A stretch of DNA of 64,000 bases from Ascidia mentula (taxonomy: Eukaryota; Chordata; Ascidiacea; Phlebobranchia; Ascidiidae), in the NCBI GenBank assembly GCA_947561715.1, contig OX387197.1:3911001-3975000 (forward strand), in the 5' to 3' direction. The position numbers and the translations under genes were made by a program. This document shows positions 22,530 through 33,510 of this stretch, one piece after another. The stretch's first letter is position 1; the number at the start of each line of letters is the position of its first letter. The notes beneath the pieces were generated by a model. That model saw only the letters and a program-made list of their open reading frames with translations, searched no databases and was not told the origin of the DNA.

Positions 22530-23430
22530 AAAGGCGGTTTGTTATCAGCAATAACCAGGTTTGGCAACGATGCTATGTTGAATGGAGTTGTGTATGCACT
22601 CGTATGTGCTTGAATCAGCTATTTCATACATGAGCAACGTAGTGAAAAGAAAATATCAACCATTATATCAGATGGGTGGTGCCAAGCGAAACTTATTTCT
22701 TTTATTTCTTTGCATTGCTCCCTGAAGGTGGAATCATTATTAAAATGCACATACAGTCGCTTGAAAGATTACTAGTGTGCTAAAAGATTATTTTATGCTT
22801 CTTTTTAAAATTTGTTGTTCAAATAGTGGCTCAGATATTGTTTCAAAGAAACCAAAGTACATCGCGTGACAGCTCGACAAGCGAAGAGCCGCCTCTGTTT
22901 GCTCAAATATATTTACTTTACACAGAGCAAATTAATAGGTTAACTATAAACAGGTTGGGTAAAAGCTTGATAGTTCAAAGGTTAGCGATAAATCAATTTT
23001 CCTATGCAATGTCTTTATAAATTGCTGCAACCAGTGGAAATAAAGAAAATCAAAGAAAGAAAAAAAAAAGGTTAAATTGTTCGAAGCGCGTTAGTGGCGA
23101 GTAACTTCTACCGCGTGCCAGTTGTTAGTTAAGTGGCCGAGACTATAGTTGGGTGGCAAAAGCATAATACAGAGGATAATGAAAGCGAATATTGACAACG
23201 AATTCCAGAGTAAAGTGCGAACAGATATTTAACAAGTTACAACGAAAAAAAGGTTTGTCGTCGAGCCGGATGCCTGAAGACTGCGAGTTTCGCCGGAAAG
23301 CCTAACACCGTCTGCAGCCTTCGGTGTTCTAATTGTGTGAAGAATTGAGTAGGGAAACATGCGTGTTGCTGCAAGGTATATTAGTCTATCATTAAATCAT
23401 AACCACACAAAAATATTTTTTCATTTTTTT
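22530..23430. other. Repeat fragment then unique sequence, no gene
   Basis: 22545-22690 carries the block ggtttggcaacgatgctatg found again at 48958 and 49962. The ORF at 22826-23020 is partly the reverse complement of sequence at 52980-53050, which is itself repeat. No conserved protein was seen. Confidence 0.4.
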
Positions 23431-23434
23431 TCCT

Positions 23435-24300
23435 TTGCTGGATATGGATGATCTTACAAAGGGATTATCTTCATTGGTTCTACAAATATGTACTTGGTTA
23501 ATATTTTGCCTTACTGTACATTACAGCAATATATTTCAGAAAAACAAACGTCATTTGTAATTTTTTTTTTTCGCCTGGAATTAGTCTAATCAAATAGAAC
23601 TGGACCTTACTTACCAATAAAGGGAATCGCTTTGTAAGATCATCCATATCCAGCAAATTTAAATACACAATTAAGCAACAAACATTTTGTGCACTTTTTC
23701 GTAATTACTGAAAGAAAAACCAGACCGAAGTAAGGCAACTTTTCTATTTTTGGACCGCCCAGAGAGTAAATGCAATTACATGTTGTTTGCCAAGTACCTG
23801 CCAAGTACCTGCGAAGTACGGACAGAAAACCAACTTATATTAACTGCCGTGCTAGAATATGATCAATAAACACATCATTTTCGTCCATTATACCAACGAA
23901 CTTTATATAAGATCTAAGTTACATTTTTTTTACATACAACGAAAGTGTGACATACTTTAGTTAACATAAACGGAGTAATCCAAAACATTTTCATTCATAG
24001 GATTCATCATCACATTATGTTTACACTATCAACGTGCAAGTGTAAGAGCTACTCAACTGTGATTACTCCAAAAAACAACAGCGTATGCGAAGACTGAAGG
24101 GACTAACACAAACTATAGCGCATCGTTGAAGTGTAAACCTCTGTAATTATGATTATCTCTAACCTCAAGAGCAACATTTTGAGATTTGGTCAATGAGTTC
24201 GACGCCACAGGTAAGTGATTATCTTGCGCCAATACAAATATTGTTCGTGTTTGACAAATATTTACAAGGCAAACAAAAAAACATCAACACTGTTATTTAA
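23435..24300 (-). pseudogene. Broken 5' copy of BAF-like gene C with an inverted extra exon 1
   Basis: 23476-24300 is colinear with gene C's intron 1, exon 1 and upstream DNA (25735-26290). On the minus strand exon 1 (23647-23615) reads MDDLTKRFPLL before a perfect GTAAGT donor. Where gene C exon 2 should follow, there is instead a third exon-1 copy on the opposite strand (23444 onward, MDDLTKGLSSLV). The two exon-1 copies form an inverted repeat with ~140-bp spacing. HhH and C-terminal exons are absent, so no BAF-like protein can be made. Confidence 0.65.
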
Positions 24301-24976
24301 TCGCAACTTACACAACTGATTTACCCTTTGGCCCCTTGCACTGTACGGTAAACGCTGGCGACAAAACGACCACTACCAAAGACAAAGTAATGAACAAAGT
24401 AATGTTGTGCTGATTAAGCTGAATGATTTATAACGGATGTGGTGACTTGCATTAAATGTATCGGTGAAACCACTCATCTTAACTATTGTTTTAAAAGGAA
24501 ACAAGTCCACGGCATGCAACCACTAATATATATGATGTTATTCAAATTAGCCTACATACTAATCAAACTTGTCTTGGCTAAACTACCTATCCGCAAAATT
24601 TTTGATACAAAAATCTTTTCTGTTTTGTATGATTTTAAATAAATTTTATTTGCAATTACAACGATAGAATAATGCACAGAAAAGTCTAACATCAATAGTT
24701 GTCATAAATCGTTGCAGTTTTGCAGAAAAAAGACGCCATTTTTGTGGGTCAATCTTGACAATGACATTTTGCAATTATATTTCACTTTGTTTATTAGAGT
24801 AAATACCCCGAGCAGAATCGAAATTTTATTGTTCAGTTTACTTTTGGAGGTCTGTGAACACATGACGAAATAAGTCTATGTCGCCGAGAAAGTTTGGGAT
24901 ATCTTTACGTGAAGAAAAATATACCGTATTGAAAGTAGTAAACTGGTAAGAAGGGAAAATATAGCTGTAGGGCTAA
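24301..24976. other. No supported gene
   Basis: An open plus-strand frame (24439-24642) has no recognised motif. The sequence directly downstream of gene C's stop (24977) is AT-rich with aataaa-like words, but no polyadenylation site can be assigned with confidence. Confidence 0.35.
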
Positions 24977-25902
24977 TTATATTTCCAATTTAACTTTGGA
25001 TGAACAATTATCTCCACCATCTTGATTTTGTTGGCGATGTTCAGTAAAAGCCTGATAGGTTTGTTCAGCCCAGTAAGCATTCTTTTTTGAATTTTGGCAA
25101 TTCTTCTTCCAAAAGTTTACAAATTCCTCTCGATTCATGTCAACCACCTTATTATACATTTCTTGCACCTTAAACAGTAAAAAAAAGAAAACCGTTTCAA
25201 AATGCCGAGGATTAAATTGTATAGCCTTTCGAACTCAGTAAGTTGATTTATTTTTCTCCTGAAGCCTGTGCAAGCAGCCAAATTTTATCAAAAAAATCAT
25301 CAACATTTTTATTCGTCTATGACGTCATAATAATGTTTAGAAAACAAGACAACTTGTTCCTGCTGTGCAGTAGACAGTATATAAACAAAGTGAGCCAATA
25401 ATAAGATTTTAGTGAGCTGTATACAGGTGGCCATCACTACTTCGACCTATGAGGTCTCAACAGTGCAGCTTGGTGTGATTCTTCTGGACGACTCTGCCGA
25501 CCAAACAGTTTGCATAGTCACCACTAAGTGGAAGCCTGGCCGTTTGGTCGGCAAAGTCGTCCACAAGAGTAGGCATTAAAAATTAGGCCGTAAACAAATA
25601 AATTTTGTCTGAAACACCGTACCGTAAAACCACTGTCGGCCATAAATGTTGAGTATGCCTTATCCATGCCCGGTACATCAGTCCATTCCATATCCGCAAG
25701 AGGTTTCTTGAGAAACTTATCTTTTTTAAGATTCTGCAAATATGTACTTGGTTAATATTTTGCCTTACTGTACATTACAGCAATATATTTCAGAAAAAAC
25801 GTCACTTGTCGTTCATTTTGTTTCGCCTGGAATTAGTCTCATCAAATAGAACTGGACCTTACACACCAGCAATGAAGAAAAGCTCTTTGTAAGATCATCC
25901 AT
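24977..25902 (-). CDS. BAF-like protein C, three exons
   Basis: Exons are 25902-25867 (MDDLTKSFSSLL, donor GTGTGT), 25733-25623 (acceptor TTTGCAG, donor ACG|GTACGG) and 25168-24977 (acceptor TTTAAG). Both introns are phase 0. The product is 12 + 37 + 63 = 112 residues. Exon 2 carries KKDKF, like the QKHRDF start of BAF, and then the HhH-like WTDVPGMDKAYSTFMADSG. Exon 3 carries REEFVNFWKKNCQNSKKNAY and WAEQTYQAF, matching the BAF C-terminal helices (DLFREWLKD...). The second turn glycine of BAF's GIG is Asp here, so DNA binding may be altered. A hydrophilic tail of about 20 residues extends past the usual end. The 5' half is duplicated at 23.4-24.3 kb. Confidence 0.75.
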
Positions 25903-26290
25903 ATCCAGCAAATTTAAATACAGAATATTAAGTGCAATTTTTCCGTAATTACTGAAAAAAAAACAGACAAAAAAACAACTTTTCTGTATGGGAACGCCCA
26001 GAGAGTAAATGCAATTACGTGTTGTTTGTTTATTGAACATATTCTACCCAGAGAGTAAATGCAATTACAAGTACCTGCGAAGTACGGACAAAAAGATTAA
26101 CATAAACTACAGCGCATCGTTGAAGTGTAAACCCCTGTAATTATGCATTATATCTAACCTCAAGAGCAAAAGTTTGAGATTTGGTCAATGAGTTCGACGC
26201 CACAGCTGAGTGATTATCTTACGCCATTACAAATATGGTTCGTGTTTGACAAATATTTGCAAGGCAAACAGAAAAACATCAACACTGTTA
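25903..26290. repeat. Gene C upstream DNA, duplicated at 23.65-24.3 kb
   Basis: Shared blocks include gagagtaaatgcaattac, gcgaagtacggacaaaa, cagcgcatcgttgaagtgta and agttcgacgccacag. In the other copy the last block is followed by GTAAGT, and here by CTGAGT. The sequence gagagtaaatgcaattac is itself repeated within this copy (25991 and 26051). Confidence 0.7.
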
Positions 26291-26700
26291 TTTATTCGGG
26301 TTTGTAGAGTGGCGGAGGTTGGATTGCAACACGGCAATAAATCGCAGTGTGTCTGCGGACAACAAATTCTCTGTACTCATAGCGTTAACATAATTAACCT
26401 CCCAAATTACTTGCATGTATACTATACTGACCATATTGCAGAGTCAAAACTTAAAAATATTTTTAAAAAGGCAATTCTTCCTCCTGGTTGCTGCAACAAC
26501 CTCTCATTTGCAATGATGACTTGGTTGGTATGTCATGCATAAAAATTAATTTTATTTACAACATGTTGGCAAACAAAGTTAAACTTAAAATGGCCAACGC
26601 TGGAAAACAACATGTTGGATCATATCGTGGCAAAGCTTCGCTAAAGGCAAGTTGTCACGCGAAATAAATACGCCCATTGTTAAGCAAATATATTTCAGAA
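26291..26700. repeat. Fragment of the 3.17-kb repeat family
   Basis: The segment gcggaggttggattgcaaca, followed by cggcaataaatcgcag, gaccatattgca and ctgcaacaacctctcatttg, matches 11830-12060 and 55780-56000. Confidence 0.75.
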
Positions 26701-26819
26701 AATTTAGGCGACTCCCCGCTTGAAAATTGTCACGCGATGCACTTTTATTTCAGAAACCTAAAAAAGTATGTGTATAGGCAACAACAAAAAACTAAATAAT
26801 CTCTTAGCATTGACTTGTG

Positions 26820-29760
26820 AAGCTTGCAAAACAATTCACAGACAGCAAACAAACAGGGAAGCATGTGTAGAAACGCATACGATTGCACAGTGTCTGTTAT
26901 ATAAGTTGTTAGAAATACACATTATTGTACAAAACTTCAAACAAATTTCTACAACGCTTAGTTGAAATGTTAAACATGACTCTTGTCCCGGGTCTTATAT
27001 ATATTCGATGATATTGACTTACTTCAAAACAAACCTCAAATATTCGTAGTTTGTTAAAATTTATGTTTAAATCTTCACTGGCAGTTAAACAAATGCTTTC
27101 TATCGCGTTGCAAATTCAACCTCTGTTGCACATTATATTCGTTTCAGCTTACCCGGAAGCGTATCATTAATTTTCTTTCGGGTTTTATAATTTGATTTTG
27201 ATGGTTATGCTACGTATTCACAATAAACTATTACGCTCGCATTTTGCTACAGAAAGATATAATGTTCTGTAAGTTCTGTAACATCTTGTCTTTGTATTGC
27301 GCAAAGTCAAAGAACAGCACATGGTGCATCATCTTTAACCACATTTGTTCTTGGATAAGAGCGAACCACATTTCCTGGGGCAGTCGCTACGCAATTCACA
27401 GCCAGCAAACAAACAGGCAAGCATGTGTAGAAACGCATACGATTGCACAGTGTCTGTTATATAAGTTGTTACAAACACACATTATTGTACAAAACTTCAA
27501 GCAAATTTCTACAACGCTTAGCTGAAATGCTAAACATGACTCTGTGCCGGGTCTTATATATACAACTTATAACAAAGCTAATATAATCGATGGTTTGTTA
27601 GACCCGGTATGTGTTGTTCCCGTAAAGCGTCACTGATCATATTGCAAACCGTTCGTTGGGTCGACAAACAAGTTTCGCTCCAAACACAATAAACTTCCGT
27701 TTGCAACGGGAAGGCTTCAAAAATGGTTGAGAATATTCGAACCAATCATTGTTACATTGTTGACCTAAACGGTTTTCTTTGCTTTGTCATGCAGCCAGCT
27801 CGTTATTACATTGGAGTTGACTGACACCTCCGTTAAATTAACATATTTCTAACAAAATAGTCGATGATATTGGCTTACTTCAAACCAAACCTTAAATATT
27901 CGTAGTTTGTTAAAATTTCTGTTTAAATTTTCACTGGCAGTTAAACAAATGCTTTCTATCGCGTTGCAAATTCAAACTCTGTTGCACATCATATTCGTTT
28001 CAGCTTACCCGGAAGCGTATCATTAATTTTCTTTCGGGTTTTTATAATGAGGTAAATGACGGAGTCTAATTCGCAGCAAAGCATCGGATATTTTGATTTT
28101 AATGGTTATGCTACGTATTCACAATAAACTATTACACTCGCATTTCGCTACAGAAAGATATGATGTGTCGTTGATTGTGTGATTAAAGGTGAAACAAAAT
28201 CCTGTGACATTATTTTGTGTAGAAATGTACGTAGTGGTTAGGTCTCATCATGTTTTGTGCTCATAACGTTTTCGTAACCTCACATGCCATCTTATGATAA
28301 ATGTTGTACATTAAAAAAAATTATATTTTCAAGTCTTGCAGTGCAAAACGAAAATCGTTAAGAGGGTGTCACCGCCTCATCAAAGACTACGTTAACGTAT
28401 GACGTAATTGAACAAAGGCACGCTTTGTTTAAGCAACACATCCACACCCTCTTAACGGTTTTCGTGTAAGAGCAATTGGTACCTCAAAGCAACGAAATAA
28501 CGCAACAGCAACATACCAACGCAACAACCAAAAATGCTTCATGCATGGTTTAATGTCATAATCGTAATACTTGACAACATAGGACAGACTAGTTCTGTAA
28601 CATCTTGTCTTTGTATTGCGCAAAGTCAAAGAACAGCACATGGTGCATCATCGTTAACCATTTTTGTTCTTGGATAACAGCGAACCACATTTCCTGGGGC
28701 AGTCGCTACGCAATTCACAGCCAGCAAACAAACAGGCAAGCATGTGTAGAAACGCATATGTCTGTTATATAAGTTGTTAGAAACACACATTATTGTACAA
28801 AACTTCAAACAAATTTCTACAACGCTTAGCTGAAATGCTAAACATGACTCTGTGCCGGGTCTTATATATACAACTGATAACAAAGCTAATATAATCGATG
28901 GTTTGTTAGACGCGGTCTGTGTTGTTCCCGTAAAGCGTCACTGATCATATTGCAAACAGTTCGTTGCGTAAAGAAACGAGTTTCGCCCAAACACAATAAA
29001 CTTTCGTTTGCAACGGGATCGTTAACACTTCTAAAATGGTTGAGAATATTCGAACCAATCATTGTTACATTGTTGACCTAAACGGTTTTCTCTGCTTTGT
29101 CATGCAGCCAGCTCGTTATTACATTGGAGTTGACTGACACTTCCGTTGAATTAACATATTTCTAACAAAATAGTTGATGATATTGGCTTACTTCAAACCA
29201 AACCTTAAATATTCGTAGTTTGTTAAAATTTCTGTTTAAATTTTCACTGGCAGTTAAACAAATGCTTTCTATCACGTTGTCATTCCACCTCTGTTGCACA
29301 TTATATTCGTTTCAGCTTACCCGGAAGCGTACCATTAATTTTCTTTCGGATTTTATAATGAGGTAAATAACTGAGTCTAATTCGCAACAAAGCATCGGAT
29401 GATTTGATTTAGATGGTTATGCTACGTATTCACAATAAACTATTACGTTCGCAATTTTCTACAGAAAGATATGATGTGCTGTTGATTGTGTAATTAAAGG
29501 TGACACCAAATCCTGTGACATTAATTTATGTAGAAATGTAGGCTACGTAGTGGTTAGGTCTCATCATGTTTTGTGTTCATAACGTTTTCTTAACCTCACA
29601 TGCCATCTTATGATAAATGTTGTGCATTAAAAAAAATTATTTATTAAGCCTTGCAGTGCAAAACGTTTGTGAGGCTGGTGATAACCTTTGCAAATGAACA
29701 ACCTCGAATAAGTTTGACCTACGCCGTCCCTACGCACGAAACAATATTTTTCCTTAAAAC
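26820..29760. repeat. Three related repeat blocks in direct order (~1.3-kb unit)
   Basis: The block with aagcatgtgtagaaacgcat recurs at 26860, 27418 and 28738. The block attcgtagtttgttaaaattt recurs at 27040, 27900 and 29213. A full unit of about 1.32 kb is seen from 27290 to about 28580 and again from 28590 to about 29640. The first copy is shortened. No coding content was recognised, and the 93-codon frame at 27244-27525 is inside the repeat. Confidence 0.8.
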
Positions 29761-29767
29761 CATTTTT

Positions 29768-30735
29768 AAGCATGAGCCTTGGGGTTAGAATTTGGCAATC
29801 TCCTTTCTTCAGGTTTCGAACTAATCAATCTTCCAATTTGTATTTACAGTTTTATTCTTACCAAGTGCCAATATAAAGACACAAGGCAGGCAATGTTAAC
29901 TTCAATCCTTTTCACATAAGCAGTTTACGGCACAGCACTTGCAAACGCAAACGAACTTGGAGAGAAAATGGCCGCACCAGTCAGGTGTGTGAAACAACGA
30001 TGTACAACATACATTGAAGACAAAGCACACTGGCGTTGATATGGTCAGACTTGGGCCAACGCTAGCAAACTGGACATAACACGCAACACAATGAACAATT
30101 TGGGTTTCGTGAAACAACAATATGACCTTTATGCATCAATTAGTTTTGTTAATTATGAATTTGTTGCAGTACCGACTATCCGAGTGTATCATACACCATA
30201 AAATATAAAGTAATTAATAGTAATTTATGCTCGCGATAAGAATGTTGCACAAAACTAACCACACTTCTTCAAGGAGGTTGCTGAAACCTTTAATTTAAAA
30301 CCGGTAAAAACTGGTGAGTTGTTTAAATGTGGGTTCTGGTTTCGAACTAATCAATCTTCTAATTTGTATGTACAATTTTATTCTTACCAAGTGCCAATAT
30401 GAACACAAGGCAGGCAATGTTAACTTCAATCCTTTTCACATTAGTAGTTTACGTGGCAAACGATAGAGTTTAGAATAGAATGCCAGGCAGCACTTGCAAA
30501 CCATGTTAGAGAGAAAATGGCCGCGCCAGTGAGTGTGTGAAACAACGTTGTACAACATACATTGAAGGTCAAGCACCATGGCGTTGACATGGTCAGACCT
30601 AGGCCAACGCCAGTCGCCAGTAAACTGGAAATAACACACAACACAATGACCAATTAATTATGAATTTGTTGCAGTACCGTCCGAATCTGGGCAACCAAAG
30701 GTAGTTGCTGAACCGCCCATCCGAGTGTATACACC
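29768..30735. repeat. Two diverged dispersed copies of the 570-bp repeat
   Basis: 29768-30190 and 30328-30735 each run from agaatttggcaatctcctttc (second copy from ctggtttcgaactaatcaat) to the gcagtaccg block of the 1-2966 array. Each is followed by sequence related to the other's flank (gtgtat..acaccataaaataa). The pair therefore arose as a tandem duplication of repeat plus flank. Confidence 0.8.
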
Positions 30736-30768
30736 ATAAAATAAAAAGTAATTATTGGTGAAATTCAT

Positions 30769-30950
30769 ATGGCGTCTATAAAGATAATATGTCTGCATGA
30801 CACAGACTGGAACTGCAGTTTCAAAACAAATAGTTCATTTATGCTCGCGATAAGAATGTTGCACCCGAAGATGCCACGAAGCGACAAAACTAACCACACT
30901 TCTTCAAGGAGTGTGCCGAAACTTTTAATTCAAAACCGGTCAAAAACAGG
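30769..30950 (+). other. Candidate orphan first exon with strong donor
   Basis: From ATG at 30769 a 60-codon frame runs to AAAAACAG|GTGAGT at 30950/30951, a strong 5' splice site (phase 1). The protein (MASIKIICLHDTDWNCSFKT...) is not recognised. The second half of this exon and the same donor appear, with deletions and a stop, at 30228-30335. No downstream exon was found before the convergent gene E. It may be a relic carried by the duplication. Confidence 0.3.
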
Positions 30951-30982
30951 TGAGTTGTATTATTGTTGGTCCACTTTACTCT

Positions 30983-31967
30983 TCACAACAGTATTAAGGC
31001 AGGTAAATCTTTTAAGGCATTGTATGTAGATACTGCTTTCAAGGGCAAAATACGACATGTGACTAAAAGGAAGTTACAAAATGCCACAAGATCACACTTG
31101 CATACAAGAGAAAACACCACATGTAGATCCTTTGCCTGAAATAAAATATTCTATGGTTAATAATGTCACAATTTGGACGCCAGTTATCGTTTAATGTTCT
31201 AAATTCCTTTACTATTCTTTAATCAATCGGGTAAACTACAAAACGTTTGTTATTACTCCAATTGTCATATACATATCTACGACATCATACAAATGTGGGG
31301 TTACCTCTGGAACGCGGTTTAAAATTGACCATTGAACACCAATATAACATGAGTTGCCATACCGTTCTTATTTCAAAGATTTGTCTTTGTTTATATGAAC
31401 GGTTCGTCCTTATTTTGACATCGCAATTAGAAAAAAGTCATCATGTTGAAACACCAAGATAAATATTTTTTTGAGTTGTCCTTTTTTTCAGTTTTACGTG
31501 AAATTAACATCAAAATTAAAAAAAAAACTGCTATTTTACTAAGAAAATACCAAAAATAATGAACAATACCGTTGTAATGTTGAATTGTCTCAGTTTTGCT
31601 GCAGACGCTGTTCCGATTCCAGGAACGATTGAAACCGAATCTCCTGGATTTATTGCATATAGCGTTGGAAATTCGATCTCCTTTTTGGTCTGAACGTTGA
31701 TTGTAAAAGTTCAGTGAACAATTTAAACTTGCTACATAGAAGCCTTATCACCTGGTTCTGGGGATTTTCTGGTGGATCTTCGGGAAAAGAAATATTTAAA
31801 CTACCCAAAGTATGAGTAAGTTGATCAATCGGAGTCTGAAAAAATACATGCGAATTAAGACGTTGGGTACAACTTAAAGTAAGGTTTTACAAACGATGAT
31901 TGCTATTATACAAATATATATTATACCACTTGCTTACAGGTTGTAATGGTAAACTTCCATCAGTCAT
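30983..31967 (-). CDS. BAF-like protein E, four exons
   Basis: Exons are 31967-31938 (MTDGSLPLQP, donor GTAAGC), 31835-31752 (donor GTGATA), 31689-31570 (donor ACG|GTATTG) and 31135-30983. All acceptors end CAG and all introns are phase 0. The product is 10 + 28 + 40 + 50 = 128 residues. Exon 3 contains SIVPGIGTASAAKLRQFNIT, the best HhH match in the window after gene B, with the full P-G-I-G turn. Exon 4 (AKDLHVVFSLVCKCDLVAFC...) aligns with the BAF C-terminal half, including the start-of-exon Ala and the hydrophobic V-[VL]-x-x-[FL]-[SL]-[LV] run. Exon 3 and gene B exon 2 are both 40 codons. Exon 2 is an acidic, proline-rich linker with no counterpart in BAF. The last exon lies about 30 bp from the orphan exon donor on the other strand. 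Confidence 0.77.
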
Positions 31968-33186
31968 TCTGTTGCAGCTTTAATATACTCCTGCATTAGA
32001 GAATATACAGTTATTTACGCATTTAAACAAGGTTAGAAGTACAAAATTTTTGGTGGAATATGTTAGATCTGTATTATTTCGTAAGCTGATTTTTAAGAAA
32101 TAATGTAGCGATTTCGTGTCAAATCTTTGATGTTTTTAAAAATTAAGATCAACCCCAGCATCATTTTGCAAACTACCAACAAACAACAAAATCGGAACCA
32201 AAGGAATTAAATTTGATCCAAAGTTTTCCTATCCAAACCCTTTTAGTATTTTGTCGGTATAAATTGGGCAAACATTTTGAGAAAGCACAAGTATAAAAAG
32301 ATCCAGTCGTTCTCAAACGCCGCTCGTAAAGAAGGAACTTGTTGACATATACCAGCACCATCTTACAAAATCGGTTTTAGGTCTGGGGTAAAAATATTGC
32401 GGTAAATTTTCTGTTTGTAATCTTATTAAAACTAAAGTGTCTTAAGTCAATATAACACACGTGGAAAATATTATTCTTAATTTTCTGGATAAATTCACAA
32501 TTCACAGACCAGGAAATCCGTTCAGGCGTTCTTCTTACGTAGACAAGTCGGTTCACGAGAGAATTGATGTTTTGAAATGACACACTCTAAAGCAAACAAT
32601 GTGTGTAATGTGTGGGTTCTCTACGTTTGTCTAACAGTGTATCACTTAAGGTTTTTTTCATGTGACTGCGTTCCAGGCGAAGGTAAAAAACCTAAAATAA
32701 TACCGACGATTTAGTTTACTTTAGTCTTGTTGATTTCTTTGACTACAAGGTTACGGTATCATTTTTTGCATATTTTTAGATTGCAAAAACGTCATCAGAG
32801 CAACTTTATTCGAAATAGGCATATTTTTGTGAGGAAACAGATTACAAACAACTCTTCTTCTTATAACAAGTAAATATTGCACTAACTGCTCACAGGATGT
32901 TTAGTACAAAGGCTAACATACCGTACATCTGACTAACAAAACATATCTTTTAAAATGTAAGAGGATGCCACGCAATTAACTGCTTAATGACAAACGGTTT
33001 CGTTTCAGAAAGATCACAACACGTACAATGGCTCGTATCGGTTTGACTTTAAAGCGCCGACAAAGTCCTTTAACTGTCTGGGTTGTTACGATTAAAAAAA
33101 AATGCTTTGAAACATTCAATTTCAAATGGAAAAACATGTTAAAACATCATTTTACAAGCGATACAAACAGGTATCATAGGTAAAAA
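31968..33186. other. Gene E upstream region, no gene recognised
   Basis: Minus-strand frames at 32173-32361 and 32377-32583 have no known motif and no HhH turn. No internal repeat match was noticed. Confidence 0.35.
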
Positions 33187-33506
33187 GAAGCCTGATTGCA
33201 AGGAAGAATTATCAACACCTGCAGATGGCCATGGACAGTAACATTTAACAGCAATTTACTTCATTCAACAATGACTGATACAGAAACATAAAATTAGCCA
33301 GATTCCCTAATTCCTAAATCCACATATTTCGTAAATTTATGCAACAATTTTTCACCAAGAAATATAACAATGCCATAAATTTAACTCTAGGTTGTCTGAC
33401 GCTGCGTTGGGCAATGACTGTATGTTCTTTGCTTCCATTATTAAAAATCTACTTTCTTTGGTTTGCTCAGAACGGTGGTTGGACATCAATCAACAAAGCT
33501 GTTGAC
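33187..33506. repeat. Copy of gene B's upstream DNA
   Basis: From atggccatggaca through aacaatgactga..cagaaa, ggttgtctgacg..gcgttg and ggttgg..atcaacaaa, this block is colinear with 49640-49960, just upstream of gene B. The big transposon-like array begins at its right edge (TTAA at 33507-33510). Confidence 0.6.
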
Positions 33507-33510
33507 TTAA

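Noticed and set aside
26210..26542. 110-codon plus-strand frame
   Set aside because: It covers a fragment of the 3.17-kb repeat family and the duplicated gene C flank, with no conserved motif.
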